64,000 nucleotides of DNA from Arthrobacter sp. CJ23 (lineage in GTDB: Bacteria; Actinomycetota; Actinomycetes; Actinomycetales; Micrococcaceae), in NCBI RefSeq assembly GCF_024741795.1, contig NZ_CP102950.1, positions 3,348,001-3,412,000 on the forward strand, given 5' to 3'. Below the pieces are notes generated by a model. That model saw only the letters and a list, made by a program, of their open reading frames with translations. It ran no database searches and was not told the origin of the DNA. The translations under genes were made by a program, and so were the position numbers. Each line of letters begins with the position of its first letter. The stretch's first letter is position 1. This document shows, one piece after another, positions 8,996 through 16,573 of the stretch.

Positions 8996-9373
8996 CTAGC
9001 GGCCGGCTTTCTTCTTGCCAGCGACGGTGCGCTTCGGACCCTTGCGGGTACGAGCGTTGGTCTTCGTACGCTGTCCGCGTACGGGCAGGCCCTTGCGGTG
9101 ACGCAGGCCTTCGTAGCTGCCGATCTCAACCTTGCGGCGGATGTCAGCGGCTACCTCGCGGCGAAGGTCACCCTCAACCTTGTAGTTGCCTTCAATGTAG
9201 TCACGCAGCTGAACCAGCTCGGCGTCAGTCAGGTCCTTGACGCGAACGTCAGCGCTGATGCCGGTAGCAGCCAGGGTTTCGTGTGCACGGGTCTTGCCCA
9301 CGCCGTAGATGTAAGTAAGCGCAATTTCCAACCGCTTTTCGCGGGGAATGTCTACGCCAGCGAGACGAGCCAT
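8996..9373 (-). CDS. rpsM: 30S ribosomal protein S13
   Basis: A 125-residue S13 beginning [16 protein letters not shown] and ending in a basic tail (GKKKAGR). It contacts tRNA and the large subunit from the head of the 30S. The frame stays open upstream to a GTG at 9424, but family length, the MARLAG start and an AAGGAGTA sequence before the ATG decide for 9373. The 188-base gap to rpmJ shows no further gene. Confidence 0.97.
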   Translation of the reverse strand: MARLAGVDIPREKRLEIALTYIYGVGKTRAHETLAATGISADVRVKDLTDAELVQLRDYIEGNYKVEGDLRREVAADIRRKVEIGSYEGLRHRKGLPVRGQRTKTNARTRKGPKRTVAGKKKAGR

Positions 9374-9561
9374 AGTGGCAGTACTCCTTGTATAAACCGG
9401 AGGTCGTAGGCAGTACACCCGCACGTTCAGTGCGGCCCCAGCCTCCGACCGGGGGTTAGCTGTCCGGGCTCAATACGTCCCAATTCAGCTTGTGCTGCCT
9501 TATTTACTTGCGTGGGCACAGCCCAGGTTTGCCCTTGCGGGCGCTTTTTCCCTGGCGGGAA

Positions 9562-9675
9562 TTAGCCCTGGCGCTGCTTGTGGCGCGGGTTCTCGCAGAT
9601 CACCATGACCCGGCCATTACGGCGGATCACTTTGCACTTGTCGCAGATCTGCTTGACGCTCGGCTTGACCTTCAT
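9562..9675 (-). CDS. rpmJ: 50S ribosomal protein L36
   Basis: A 37-residue protein starting [19 protein letters not shown] and ending RHKQRQG. It carries Cys11, Cys14, Cys27 and His32, the zinc-binding set of the C+ type L36. Its place between infA and rpsM is the canonical one. It is too short to stand out by length alone, but the sequence is unmistakable. Confidence 0.97.
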   Translation of the reverse strand: MKVKPSVKQICDKCKVIRRNGRVMVICENPRHKQRQG

Positions 9676-9745
9676 GGCGTTCCTTTGCGTGTTGCAGTTG
9701 GTCAGCTGGAGCGGCTCCGGCATTTAGCCCTGGCCGCCCAGCAAT

Positions 9746-9967
9746 TTACTTGTAGCGGTAGACGATACGACCACGTGTGAGGTCGTATGGGCTGAGCTCC
9801 ACCACTACTCGGTCCTCAGGGAGGATTCGGATGTAGTGCTGACGCATCTTCCCAGAGATGTGTGCGAGAACGACGTGCTTGTTGGTGAGCTCAACACGAA
9901 ACATCGCATTGGGCAGCGCCTCAGTCACAACGCCCTCGATCTCAATGACCCCGTCCTTCTTGGCCAT
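9746..9967 (-). CDS. infA: Translation initiation factor IF-1
   Basis: A 73-residue OB-fold protein, [14 protein letters not shown] to GRIVYRYK, that binds the A site of the 30S during initiation. It is the first gene of the alpha operon here. The 194 bases upstream should hold its promoter, since the peptidase gene beyond ends at 10162. A tandem GTTGTCTGT repeat lies in that gap, but no clear -35/-10 pair was found. Confidence 0.98.
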   Translation of the reverse strand: MAKKDGVIEIEGVVTEALPNAMFRVELTNKHVVLAHISGKMRQHYIRILPEDRVVVELSPYDLTRGRIVYRYK

Positions 9968-10161
9968 ATCCTCCGCTAACTGTTGTTTGCCGCAGCCCTC
10001 CGGTAGTCACCGAAAATCCTGCGGACGTTTTTTGTTGGTTTGGCCGCGTACCAGCCACCACACCAAAAAGGGCGTGGCTGTACAGACAACCAACAGACAA
10101 CTCTACGCCAAAGCGGCGGGAAAGTTAAATCCGTTCATCGTAGCCCAAGGGCGGCCCGCAG

Positions 10162-11118
10162 TCACTCCCCCGCGGGCCTGTACGCGGGGAACTCGCCTGC
10201 CGGCGTCGTGATGCTTTGGGCCTGCGCGACGCCGTCCAGGATCGCCAGGCGCACGGCCTCCGCCGCGGCGCTCTGCAGCGTGATAAGCGAGACCTGGCGG
10301 GCCTGCTCGCTGGTCCGGTCAAGCACGACGGCGCCTGTCGCCAGCGCGAAAACGGTGTCACCGTCGGCGAGTGTGTGGCTCGGGTTCAAGGCTCTGGCGA
10401 GTCCGGCGTGGGCGGCGCCGGCGGTGCGCCTGCACTCGGCGGGGTCCAGGACGGCGTTGGTGACGACGACTACCAATGTTGTGTTGAGTGCCGGAGGGGC
10501 CGCATCCGTCGGGGACGCGCCGGATCCCAGACCCATCGGCATTCCCAGAGCATTCACCACAGCGATCGCTCCGACGATCACGGAGCCCTGCTGCGAGATG
10601 TTGTCGAGAGTGATGGAGGAGGTGCCCAATCCGCCTTTGAACTGGCCGCGGCCCAGCAGCGCGCCGGTGCCGGCGCCCACATTGCCGCGTCCGACGTCGG
10701 CGTGGTCGCCCGAGGCATGGGCAGCGGCGGCGGCCGCGTAGCCCATGGCTTCGTCCGGGCGGGCGGCAAAGTCGCCGCCGCGTCCGAGGTCGAAGATGGC
10801 GGCTGCGGGGACAATCGGCACCACGCCGCCGGGCACCGGGAATCCGCGGCCCTGCTCCTCGCACCAGCGCTGGGCGCCGTGCGCACTGACCAGGCCGAAG
10901 GCGCTGCCGCCCGTGAGGATAACGGCATCCACCGTCGGCACCAGCGTGGTGGGGTCGAGGGCGTCGGTCTCGTGGGTGCCGGGGCCGCCACCGCGGACGT
11001 CGACGGATCCCACGGTTCCCGGCGGCGGCAGGACCACGGTCACCCCGCTCAGCCAACCGTCGTCGTAATTCTGGGCATGTCCTACCCGGACTCCAGGCAC
11101 ATCAGTGATCGCTCCCAT
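10162..11118 (-). CDS. P1-family (DmpA/S58) aminopeptidase-like hydrolase
   Basis: A 318-residue member of the self-processing P1/DmpA family, in which a precursor cleaves itself to free an N-terminal nucleophile. The likely site is Asn212-Thr213 in LNTTLVVVVTNA, so the nucleophile would be Thr rather than Ser. Family features are GGSAFGL near 70-76 and the Gly-rich RGNVGAGTGA. The start is taken as ATG 11118 (MGAITDVPGVRVGH); a longer frame to 11307 runs through an interspersed palindrome and is unlikely. Natural substrate is unknown: the family acts on D-amino acid amides, beta-peptides and similar compounds. Confidence 0.88.
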   Translation of the reverse strand: MGAITDVPGVRVGHAQNYDDGWLSGVTVVLPPPGTVGSVDVRGGGPGTHETDALDPTTLVPTVDAVILTGGSAFGLVSAHGAQRWCEEQGRGFPVPGGVVPIVPAAAIFDLGRGGDFAARPDEAMGYAAAAAAHASGDHADVGRGNVGAGTGALLGRGQFKGGLGTSSITLDNISQQGSVIVGAIAVVNALGMPMGLGSGASPTDAAPPALNTTLVVVVTNAVLDPAECRRTAGAAHAGLARALNPSHTLADGDTVFALATGAVVLDRTSEQARQVSLITLQSAAAEAVRLAILDGVAQAQSITTPAGEFPAYRPAGE

Positions 11119-11463
11119 GGCACCATTCTGCGCCACGGCGTCCTGTGAATGTCTGTGAATTTTGTGAATCTTGTTTCCGGGGCGGAGCGCCCAACTGAGT
11201 AGCGCTATCTGGCATTCTGACGGCTCAAAACGCCAGATAGCGCTACCTAGCTGGGGTGCGGAAAACGAGAGTCGGGCCTCGGAAATGAACACGAGCCGAT
11301 GCCCCACGGAATGGCGTGCAAACGGCTGCCGAAAGCTTCGCCAACAATCCTGCCAGGGGCCCGTTTTCCGGGTTCACGCCCCCAAAGCTGTGGTGGTCTG
11401 GGAGCAGCGGCCGTCGACCCCCGGGTCCGGCCGGACGTCCATCTGCAAACCGTTAGAGACCCC
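11119..11463. other. Divergent intergenic region, 345 bases
   Basis: It separates the P1 peptidase (minus) from the sugar importer operon (plus), so it should hold promoters for both. It contains the palindromic repeat at 11191-11254. No convincing promoter or regulator gene was seen. Confidence 0.7.
11191..11254. repeat. Interspersed long palindrome, copy 1
   Basis: The 23-base arms at 11191-11213 and 11232-11254 are inverted copies with three mismatches. The inner bases pair too, leaving a small loop. The ends (CCAACTGAGTAGC and GCTACCTAGCTGG) match those of the palindrome at 50697-50757, while the stem sequences differ. Together they define a repeat family with fixed ends and a variable stem. 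Confidence 0.85.
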
Positions 11464-12414
11464 ATGACCTCACAACTCACGCAAAGCAGGCCTGTCCAGG
11501 GCAGCAAGGTGCCCGGGCCCCCGCGGCGATCGCGCTGGACCCGCCGGGCCCGGCGGGACTTCCTGGTTTTCCTTGCCTTGGCCCTGCCGAACCTCGCCCT
11601 GATCGCGGTGTTCACGTACTGGCCGCTCATCAACAACGTCTACTACTCCACCCTGGACTGGACCCTGGGATCGGCCTCCGCCACAGTGGTGGGCCTGGAC
11701 AACTACGTCACCTTCTTCACCAGCGCCGATGCCGGCAAGGTGCTGGGCACCACCGCCGTCTTTACGCTGGTCACGGTGGGCGGATCCATGGTGCTGGGCC
11801 TGTTGGTGTCCCTGGCCCTGAACACCAAGGTCCGCGGCACCACTTTTGCGCGCTCCGCCGTCTTCGCCCCCTACGTCCTGTCCGGCGTCGGCGTGGGACT
11901 GGTCTGGTTGTTCATCTTCGACCCGGGCTACGGCGTGCTCGCCTGGCTGCTGCGCGGGATCGGGCAGCACAGCCCGCAATGGATCAACGATCCCCAGCTT
12001 TCCCTGGTGATGGTGATCATCGTCTACGTGTGGAAGAACCTCGGCTATTGCGCCGTGGTCTATCTGGCGGGCCTGCAGTCGCTGCCGCAGGACGTCATGG
12101 AAGCTGCAGCGCTCGACGGCGCCAACGGCTTCCGCCGTTTCCTGAACATCTCGCTGCCCCTCCTGTCCCCCACCACGTTCTTCCTGCTGATCACCACCAT
12201 GATCAGCTCCCTGCAGGCCTTCGACCTGATCCGCATCATGACCCCGCTGGGCAACGGCACCAGCACGCTGATCTACGAGGCCTACCTCCAGGCCTTCGGC
12301 GCCTACAACCGCGCAGGCTACTCGGCGGCCATCTCGGTGGTCCTGTTCGCCATCCTCCTGGTCATCACGGTGGTCCAATTGCGCTTCGTCGAGCGGAAGG
12401 TCCACTACTCATGA
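11464..12414 (+). CDS. Carbohydrate ABC transporter permease (MalF/UgpA type)
   Basis: A 316-residue inner-membrane permease with about six membrane segments. The EAA loop, which contacts the ATPase, is visible as EAAALDGANGFRRFLNISLP near residues 213-232. A basic N-terminus precedes the first segment. The start ATG 11464 fits the family (MTSQLTQ); the frame is open further upstream but has no good RBS. The stop overlaps the next permease gene by four bases. Substrate cannot be told from sequence; sugars or sugar phosphates are typical for this CUT1-like group. Confidence 0.9.
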   Translation: MTSQLTQSRPVQGSKVPGPPRRSRWTRRARRDFLVFLALALPNLALIAVFTYWPLINNVYYSTLDWTLGSASATVVGLDNYVTFFTSADAGKVLGTTAVFTLVTVGGSMVLGLLVSLALNTKVRGTTFARSAVFAPYVLSGVGVGLVWLFIFDPGYGVLAWLLRGIGQHSPQWINDPQLSLVMVIIVYVWKNLGYCAVVYLAGLQSLPQDVMEAAALDGANGFRRFLNISLPLLSPTTFFLLITTMISSLQAFDLIRIMTPLGNGTSTLIYEAYLQAFGAYNRAGYSAAISVVLFAILLVITVVQLRFVERKVHYS

Positions 12415-13277
12415 GCAACACCGTTACCCGCGGGCACCCCTTCTCCCGGAGCAACCTCCTCCAGACCGTGGCAGGCGGTTACGTTCCGCTGGTCCTGGCC
12501 ACCCTGGTGGTCGTCCTGCCGCTGCTCTGGATGGTCCTCAGCTCCTTCAAGCAGCCCGGCGAAATCGTGACCACGGATCTGCGGATCCTGCCCGAGAGCC
12601 TGAACCTGGACGCGTACCGGACTGCCATGACCACGGTTCCGTTCGCCCAGTTCTTCCTCAACAGCCTGGTGGTCACGGTGGTGGGGTCCACCATCAAAGT
12701 GGTGCTGGCCGTCCTGACCGCCTATGCGCTCGTCTTTGTCCGCTTCCCCTTCAAGAATGTGATTTTCGTGCTCATTCTTGTGGCCCTCATGGTCCCGGCC
12801 CAGGTGTCCATCCTGCCCAACTACATCCTGATCGCGGGCATGGGCGGCAAGAACACGCTCTGGGGCATCATCCTCCCGGGCCTCGGAACCGCCTTCGGCA
12901 CCTTCCTCCTGCGGCAGCATTTCCTGACCCTCCCGGGCTCCATTCTCGAAGCTGCCGAGATCGACGGCGCCGGCCACTGGCGCCGACTCTGGCAGATCAT
13001 CGTCCCCGTCTCCGTCCCGTCCATCGCCACCGTGGCACTGGTGACCGTGGTCAGTGAGTGGAACGACTACATCTGGCCGCTCATCATCACGGACCGTCCC
13101 GAAACCATGACCCTCCCCGTTGGCCTGACCCTGCTCCAGAACTCGGAGAGCAACGGTGCAGGCTGGGGAATCCTCATGGCCGGCGCCGTCCTGGTCATCA
13201 TCCCGATCCTGCTGGTCTTCGCAGCACTGCAGCGCTACATCGTCGCGGGCCTCACCCAGGGCAGCGTCACCGGCTGA
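12411..13277 (+). CDS. Carbohydrate ABC transporter permease (MalG/UgpE type)
   Basis: A 288-residue second permease with six predicted membrane segments and the EAA loop EAAEIDGAGHWRRLWQIIVP near residues 180-199. It forms a heterodimer with the preceding permease. The ATG overlaps the previous stop (ATGA). The solute-binding protein follows 59 bases later. Confidence 0.9.
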   Translation: MSNTVTRGHPFSRSNLLQTVAGGYVPLVLATLVVVLPLLWMVLSSFKQPGEIVTTDLRILPESLNLDAYRTAMTTVPFAQFFLNSLVVTVVGSTIKVVLAVLTAYALVFVRFPFKNVIFVLILVALMVPAQVSILPNYILIAGMGGKNTLWGIILPGLGTAFGTFLLRQHFLTLPGSILEAAEIDGAGHWRRLWQIIVPVSVPSIATVALVTVVSEWNDYIWPLIITDRPETMTLPVGLTLLQNSESNGAGWGILMAGAVLVIIPILLVFAALQRYIVAGLTQGSVTG

Positions 13278-13336
13278 GCAGTCCAAACCTTCCACACCAT
13301 CGCAACCACATTTTTGTAACTCTGAGAGGATCCACC

Positions 13337-14683
13337 ATGGCAATGAATTTTGATCGCAGGAACTTCCTGGGGCTCGCCGGTCTTGGCGCCGGCGCCCTTG
13401 CGCTGGCCGCATGCGGCGGCCCGTCCACCGGGGGCACGGTTGCAGCCGGCACTTCGGCTGAGCTGGACTTCGCCGGCGTCAAGCCGGCCGCAAAGATCGA
13501 CTTCTGGACCAACCACCCCGGCAAGTCCCAGGACGTTGAAAAGTCCATCATCGAGAAGTTCCACGCCAAATTCCCGGACATCAAGGTCAACCTGGTGACG
13601 GCCGGGGCAAACTACGAGGAAATCGCCCAGAAGTTCCAGACCTCGCAGGCCGCAAAGTCCGGTCTCCCCGGGCTGGTTGTCCTCTCCGACGTCTGGTGGT
13701 TCCGCTACTTCTCCAACGGCAACATCATCCCCCTCGATGGCCTGGTGAAGCAGCTGGACATCAAGGTGGACGACTTCCAGAAGTCCCTGGTCAGTGACTA
13801 TCAGTACGACGGCAAGCAGTGGGCGCTCCCCTATGGCCGTTCCACGCCCCTGTTCTACTACAACAAGGACCACTTCAAGGCCGCTGGCCTGCCGGACCGG
13901 GCCCCGGCCACCTGGCAGGAATTCGCCAGCTGGGCGCCGCAGCTGAAGGCCGCCTCGGGCGCCCAGTACGCCTACATCTACCCGGCGCTCGCCGGCTACG
14001 CGGGCTGGACCCTGCAGAACAACCTGTGGGGCTGGGGCGGAGGCTGGTCCAAGGACTGGGACATCACCTGCGATTCATCCGAGTCCGTGGCCGCGCTGCA
14101 GTGGGCCCAGGACTCCATCTACAAGGACGGATGGGCAGGTGTTTCCTCCAAGGAGGCGGCCGACGACTTTGCCGCCGGCCTCACGTCTTCCACGATCTCT
14201 TCCACGGGGTCCCTGCTGGGCGTCCTCAAGTCGGCGAAGTTCAACGTCGGCGTCGGGTTCCTTCCCGGCGGCCCCAAGGTGGCCTCAGGGGTCTGCCCCA
14301 CCGGCGGCGCAGGGCTCGGCATCCCGAGCGGGATCAGCAAGGAAGAACAGCTCGCGGCGGCCACCTTCCTGAAGTTCATGACCGAGGCAGAGAACACGGC
14401 TGCGTTCTCCGCTGCCACCGGCTACATGCCCACCCGTGTCTCTGCCGACATGACGGCGGTCCTCGCCAAGACCCCGCAGATCAAGACGGCCATGGACCAG
14501 CTGGCCGCCACCAAGGTCCAGGACAACGCCCGGGTCTTCCTTCCCGGCGCCGACCAGGAAATGGCCAAGGCAGCTGCCAAGATCCTGACCCAGCAAGGCG
14601 ACGTCCAGGCAACCATGACCGAGCTCAAGAAGACGCTTGAGGGCATCTACACCAAGGACGTGAAGCCCAAGCTCAAGGCCTAG
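13337..14683 (+). CDS. Sugar ABC transporter solute-binding lipoprotein
   Basis: A 448-residue extracellular solute-binding protein (family 1). The N-terminus has twin Arg (residues 7-8, RRNFLG), a hydrophobic stretch and the lipobox LAAC with Cys26, so it is probably a Tat-exported lipoprotein. The body shows the usual FWTNHPGKSQDVEKSIIEKF-type start of the mature domain. ATG 13337 has AGAGGATC upstream. The order permease-permease-binding protein, with no ATPase, suggests that a shared ATPase such as MsiK energises the system. Confidence 0.92.
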   Translation: MAMNFDRRNFLGLAGLGAGALALAACGGPSTGGTVAAGTSAELDFAGVKPAAKIDFWTNHPGKSQDVEKSIIEKFHAKFPDIKVNLVTAGANYEEIAQKFQTSQAAKSGLPGLVVLSDVWWFRYFSNGNIIPLDGLVKQLDIKVDDFQKSLVSDYQYDGKQWALPYGRSTPLFYYNKDHFKAAGLPDRAPATWQEFASWAPQLKAASGAQYAYIYPALAGYAGWTLQNNLWGWGGGWSKDWDITCDSSESVAALQWAQDSIYKDGWAGVSSKEAADDFAAGLTSSTISSTGSLLGVLKSAKFNVGVGFLPGGPKVASGVCPTGGAGLGIPSGISKEEQLAAATFLKFMTEAENTAAFSAATGYMPTRVSADMTAVLAKTPQIKTAMDQLAATKVQDNARVFLPGADQEMAKAAAKILTQQGDVQATMTELKKTLEGIYTKDVKPKLKA

Positions 14684-14715
14684 CTTTTCGCTGCGCCAAT
14701 TGCCCTGAGAAACGC

Positions 14716-14759
14716 AAAATCCCTGTCGCTACCGGTATTCAGGTAGCGACAGGGATTTT
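14716..14759. terminator. Bidirectional terminator between binding protein and map
   Basis: An 18-bp perfect stem (14716-14733 with 14742-14759) has A-rich and T-rich ends, so it can stop transcription from both sides. It lies between the convergent importer operon and map. Confidence 0.92.
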
Positions 14760-14801
14760 CTGCGTCGGCAGCGGTTTGCGCGTCGTACGGAAGCGGAAGC
14801 G

Positions 14802-15629
14802 CTACGGAATCGGGACGGGCACGACGCCGAGCGGCGCCAGTTGCGCCGTACCGCCGTCGGGCGCGGAAAGCACCCAGATGCCCTTTTCGTGGACCGCAAC
14901 GGAGTGCTCCCACTGGCAGGAACGCTTCCCGTCGGTGGTGACCACGGTCCAGTCGTCGTCGAGGGTAGCGGTCTCGATGCCGCCGCGGACCAGCATGGGC
15001 TCGATCGCCAGGCACAGGCCCGGGCGGATCTTGGGGCCGCGGTGGCTGGTGCGGTAGTTCAGGACGTCGGGCGCCATGTGCATCTCGGAGCCGATGCCGT
15101 GGCCCACGTAGTCCTCCAGGATGCCCAGCGGCTTGCCCGGGACGGAGGAGACGTAGTCGTCCACGGCGTTGCCGATGTCGCCCACGAACTTGCCTTTGGC
15201 CAGGCCGGCAATGCCGTGCCACATGGCGGCCTCGGTGACGTCGGAGAGTCGCTGGTCCTCGGGGTCCGCGGTGCCCACGATCACGGTGCGGGCGGAGTCC
15301 GAGTGCCAGCCGTCCACGATGCAGCCGCCGTCGATCGAGATGATGTCGCCGTCCTGCAGCACGCGGTCGCCGGGGATGCCGTGGACCACTTCTTCGTTGA
15401 CCGAGGCGCAGATGGTGGCCGGGAAGCCGTGGTAGCCGAGGAAGTTGGACTTGGCGCCGGCGTCGTTGAGGACCGCGGCGAACACGGCGTCGATGTCCCG
15501 GGTGGTGACGCCCGGCTTCGCTGCGGCGACGGCAGCGTCGAGGGCGCGGCTGAGGACCAGTCCGGCCTCATGCATCTTGCGCATCTGCTCGTTGGTCTTG
15601 TATTCAATGCGGGGCTGACCGAACGCCAT
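14802..15629 (-). CDS. map: Type I methionine aminopeptidase
   Basis: A 275-residue enzyme that removes the initiator Met from new proteins. Metal-ligand motifs are visible: DGGCIVDGWHSDSART (two Asp), VGHGIGSEMH (His), and the Glu residues of AIEPML and QWEHSVAVHEKG. The ATG at 15629 has GAGGAG upstream; the frame open beyond it runs through another gene. map usually follows adk directly in actinobacteria. Here five other genes lie between them, 32 bases upstream of map and on the same strand. Confidence 0.97.
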   Translation of the reverse strand: MAFGQPRIEYKTNEQMRKMHEAGLVLSRALDAAVAAAKPGVTTRDIDAVFAAVLNDAGAKSNFLGYHGFPATICASVNEEVVHGIPGDRVLQDGDIISIDGGCIVDGWHSDSARTVIVGTADPEDQRLSDVTEAAMWHGIAGLAKGKFVGDIGNAVDDYVSSVPGKPLGILEDYVGHGIGSEMHMAPDVLNYRTSHRGPKIRPGLCLAIEPMLVRGGIETATLDDDWTVVTTDGKRSCQWEHSVAVHEKGIWVLSAPDGGTAQLAPLGVVPVPIP

Positions 15630-15661
15630 GTTCTCCTCAGGGTGTGTGCTGTGGGAGCCGA

Positions 15662-16573
15662 TCAGGCTCCGTGCTCCAACCATTTTCCCGCATCCGAGAG
15701 CGAGGTCGAAATTGGCTCGATTCCCAGGCCCTCGCGGAGGCGGTCCAGGCGGTAGGTCCGCTGCTTGCCGAGCTGGCTCACGGCGTACCGGGTGAGGCGC
15801 GGCGCCTTGCCGGTTCCGCGTGCGACGGCCTCGGCCGCCCCGGCCAGCGCCATGGCCGCCGGTCCGGGCAGGTACCGGATCCCGACGTCGGGATGTCCGC
15901 TCGCGTCCAGCACCTGCCGGAGCACCGCGCCGAGCGGCACCGGACCGGCGTCGGCCACGTTGACCGCGCTGTTCAGCCCGGATTCGCAGGCCGCGAGCGC
16001 CGCCGCAGTGAGGTTGTCGATGTGCGTCAGCTGGTGCAGGATCCCGGAGTGGCCCACGCTGGTGAGCCGGCCGTTGAGGATGGTGGCCAGCAGCCGGGGT
16101 AGCAGCGTCCGGTCCCCCGGCCCGTAGACGGCATGCGGACGCAACGCCACGGCGTTGGCGTGCCGGCGTGCCTCCACGTCCGCGAGCGCCTTGCTCCGGC
16201 CATAGGCGCCCAGGTGCCGTGACGCCGGCTCCTCCTCCGCGCGGTCCAGGCAGGGTTCCCACCACGGGTAGACGCTCGAACTGGAGATATGCACCAGCCG
16301 GGTCCGCGGATACGCTTCCGCCACGGCGCGCGTGCCCAGGACATTGACGCGGTGGAAGGTGCGCGGGTCACCCCAATCGGACACGTGGGCTGCCGCATGC
16401 ACGACGGCGTCTGCCGCGGGAAGGCGGGCGGGCGGCAGTCCCGCCAGGTCCCAGTAGCTCAGGCCCGGGCCGCGGTTCCGGGCGAAGCGGACCACCTCCC
16501 AGCCGCGGGTCTCGGCCGCGAGCGCCACCGCCGCGCCCACGAAGCCGGTGGCTCCCGTGACGGCGACCCTCAT
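15662..16573 (-). CDS. OleD-like NAD(P)-dependent reductase (extended SDR)
   Basis: A 303-residue extended short-chain dehydrogenase. The dinucleotide motif GATGFVG lies at 7-13 and the catalytic YGRSK at 124-128. OleD-like features are VVHAAAHVSDWGD, the ALRPHAVYGPGD block, PVPLGAVL, and a C-terminal LTRYAVSQLGKQ. OleD reduces 2-alkyl-3-ketoacids made by OleA to beta-hydroxy acids. The ATG at 16573 overlaps the stop of the OleC-like gene by four bases. A generic sugar epimerase is the alternative, but the adjacent OleA-like and OleC-like genes make OleD more likely. Confidence 0.78.
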   Translation of the reverse strand: MRVAVTGATGFVGAAVALAAETRGWEVVRFARNRGPGLSYWDLAGLPPARLPAADAVVHAAAHVSDWGDPRTFHRVNVLGTRAVAEAYPRTRLVHISSSSVYPWWEPCLDRAEEEPASRHLGAYGRSKALADVEARRHANAVALRPHAVYGPGDRTLLPRLLATILNGRLTSVGHSGILHQLTHIDNLTAAALAACESGLNSAVNVADAGPVPLGAVLRQVLDASGHPDVGIRYLPGPAAMALAGAAEAVARGTGKAPRLTRYAVSQLGKQRTYRLDRLREGLGIEPISTSLSDAGKWLEHGA

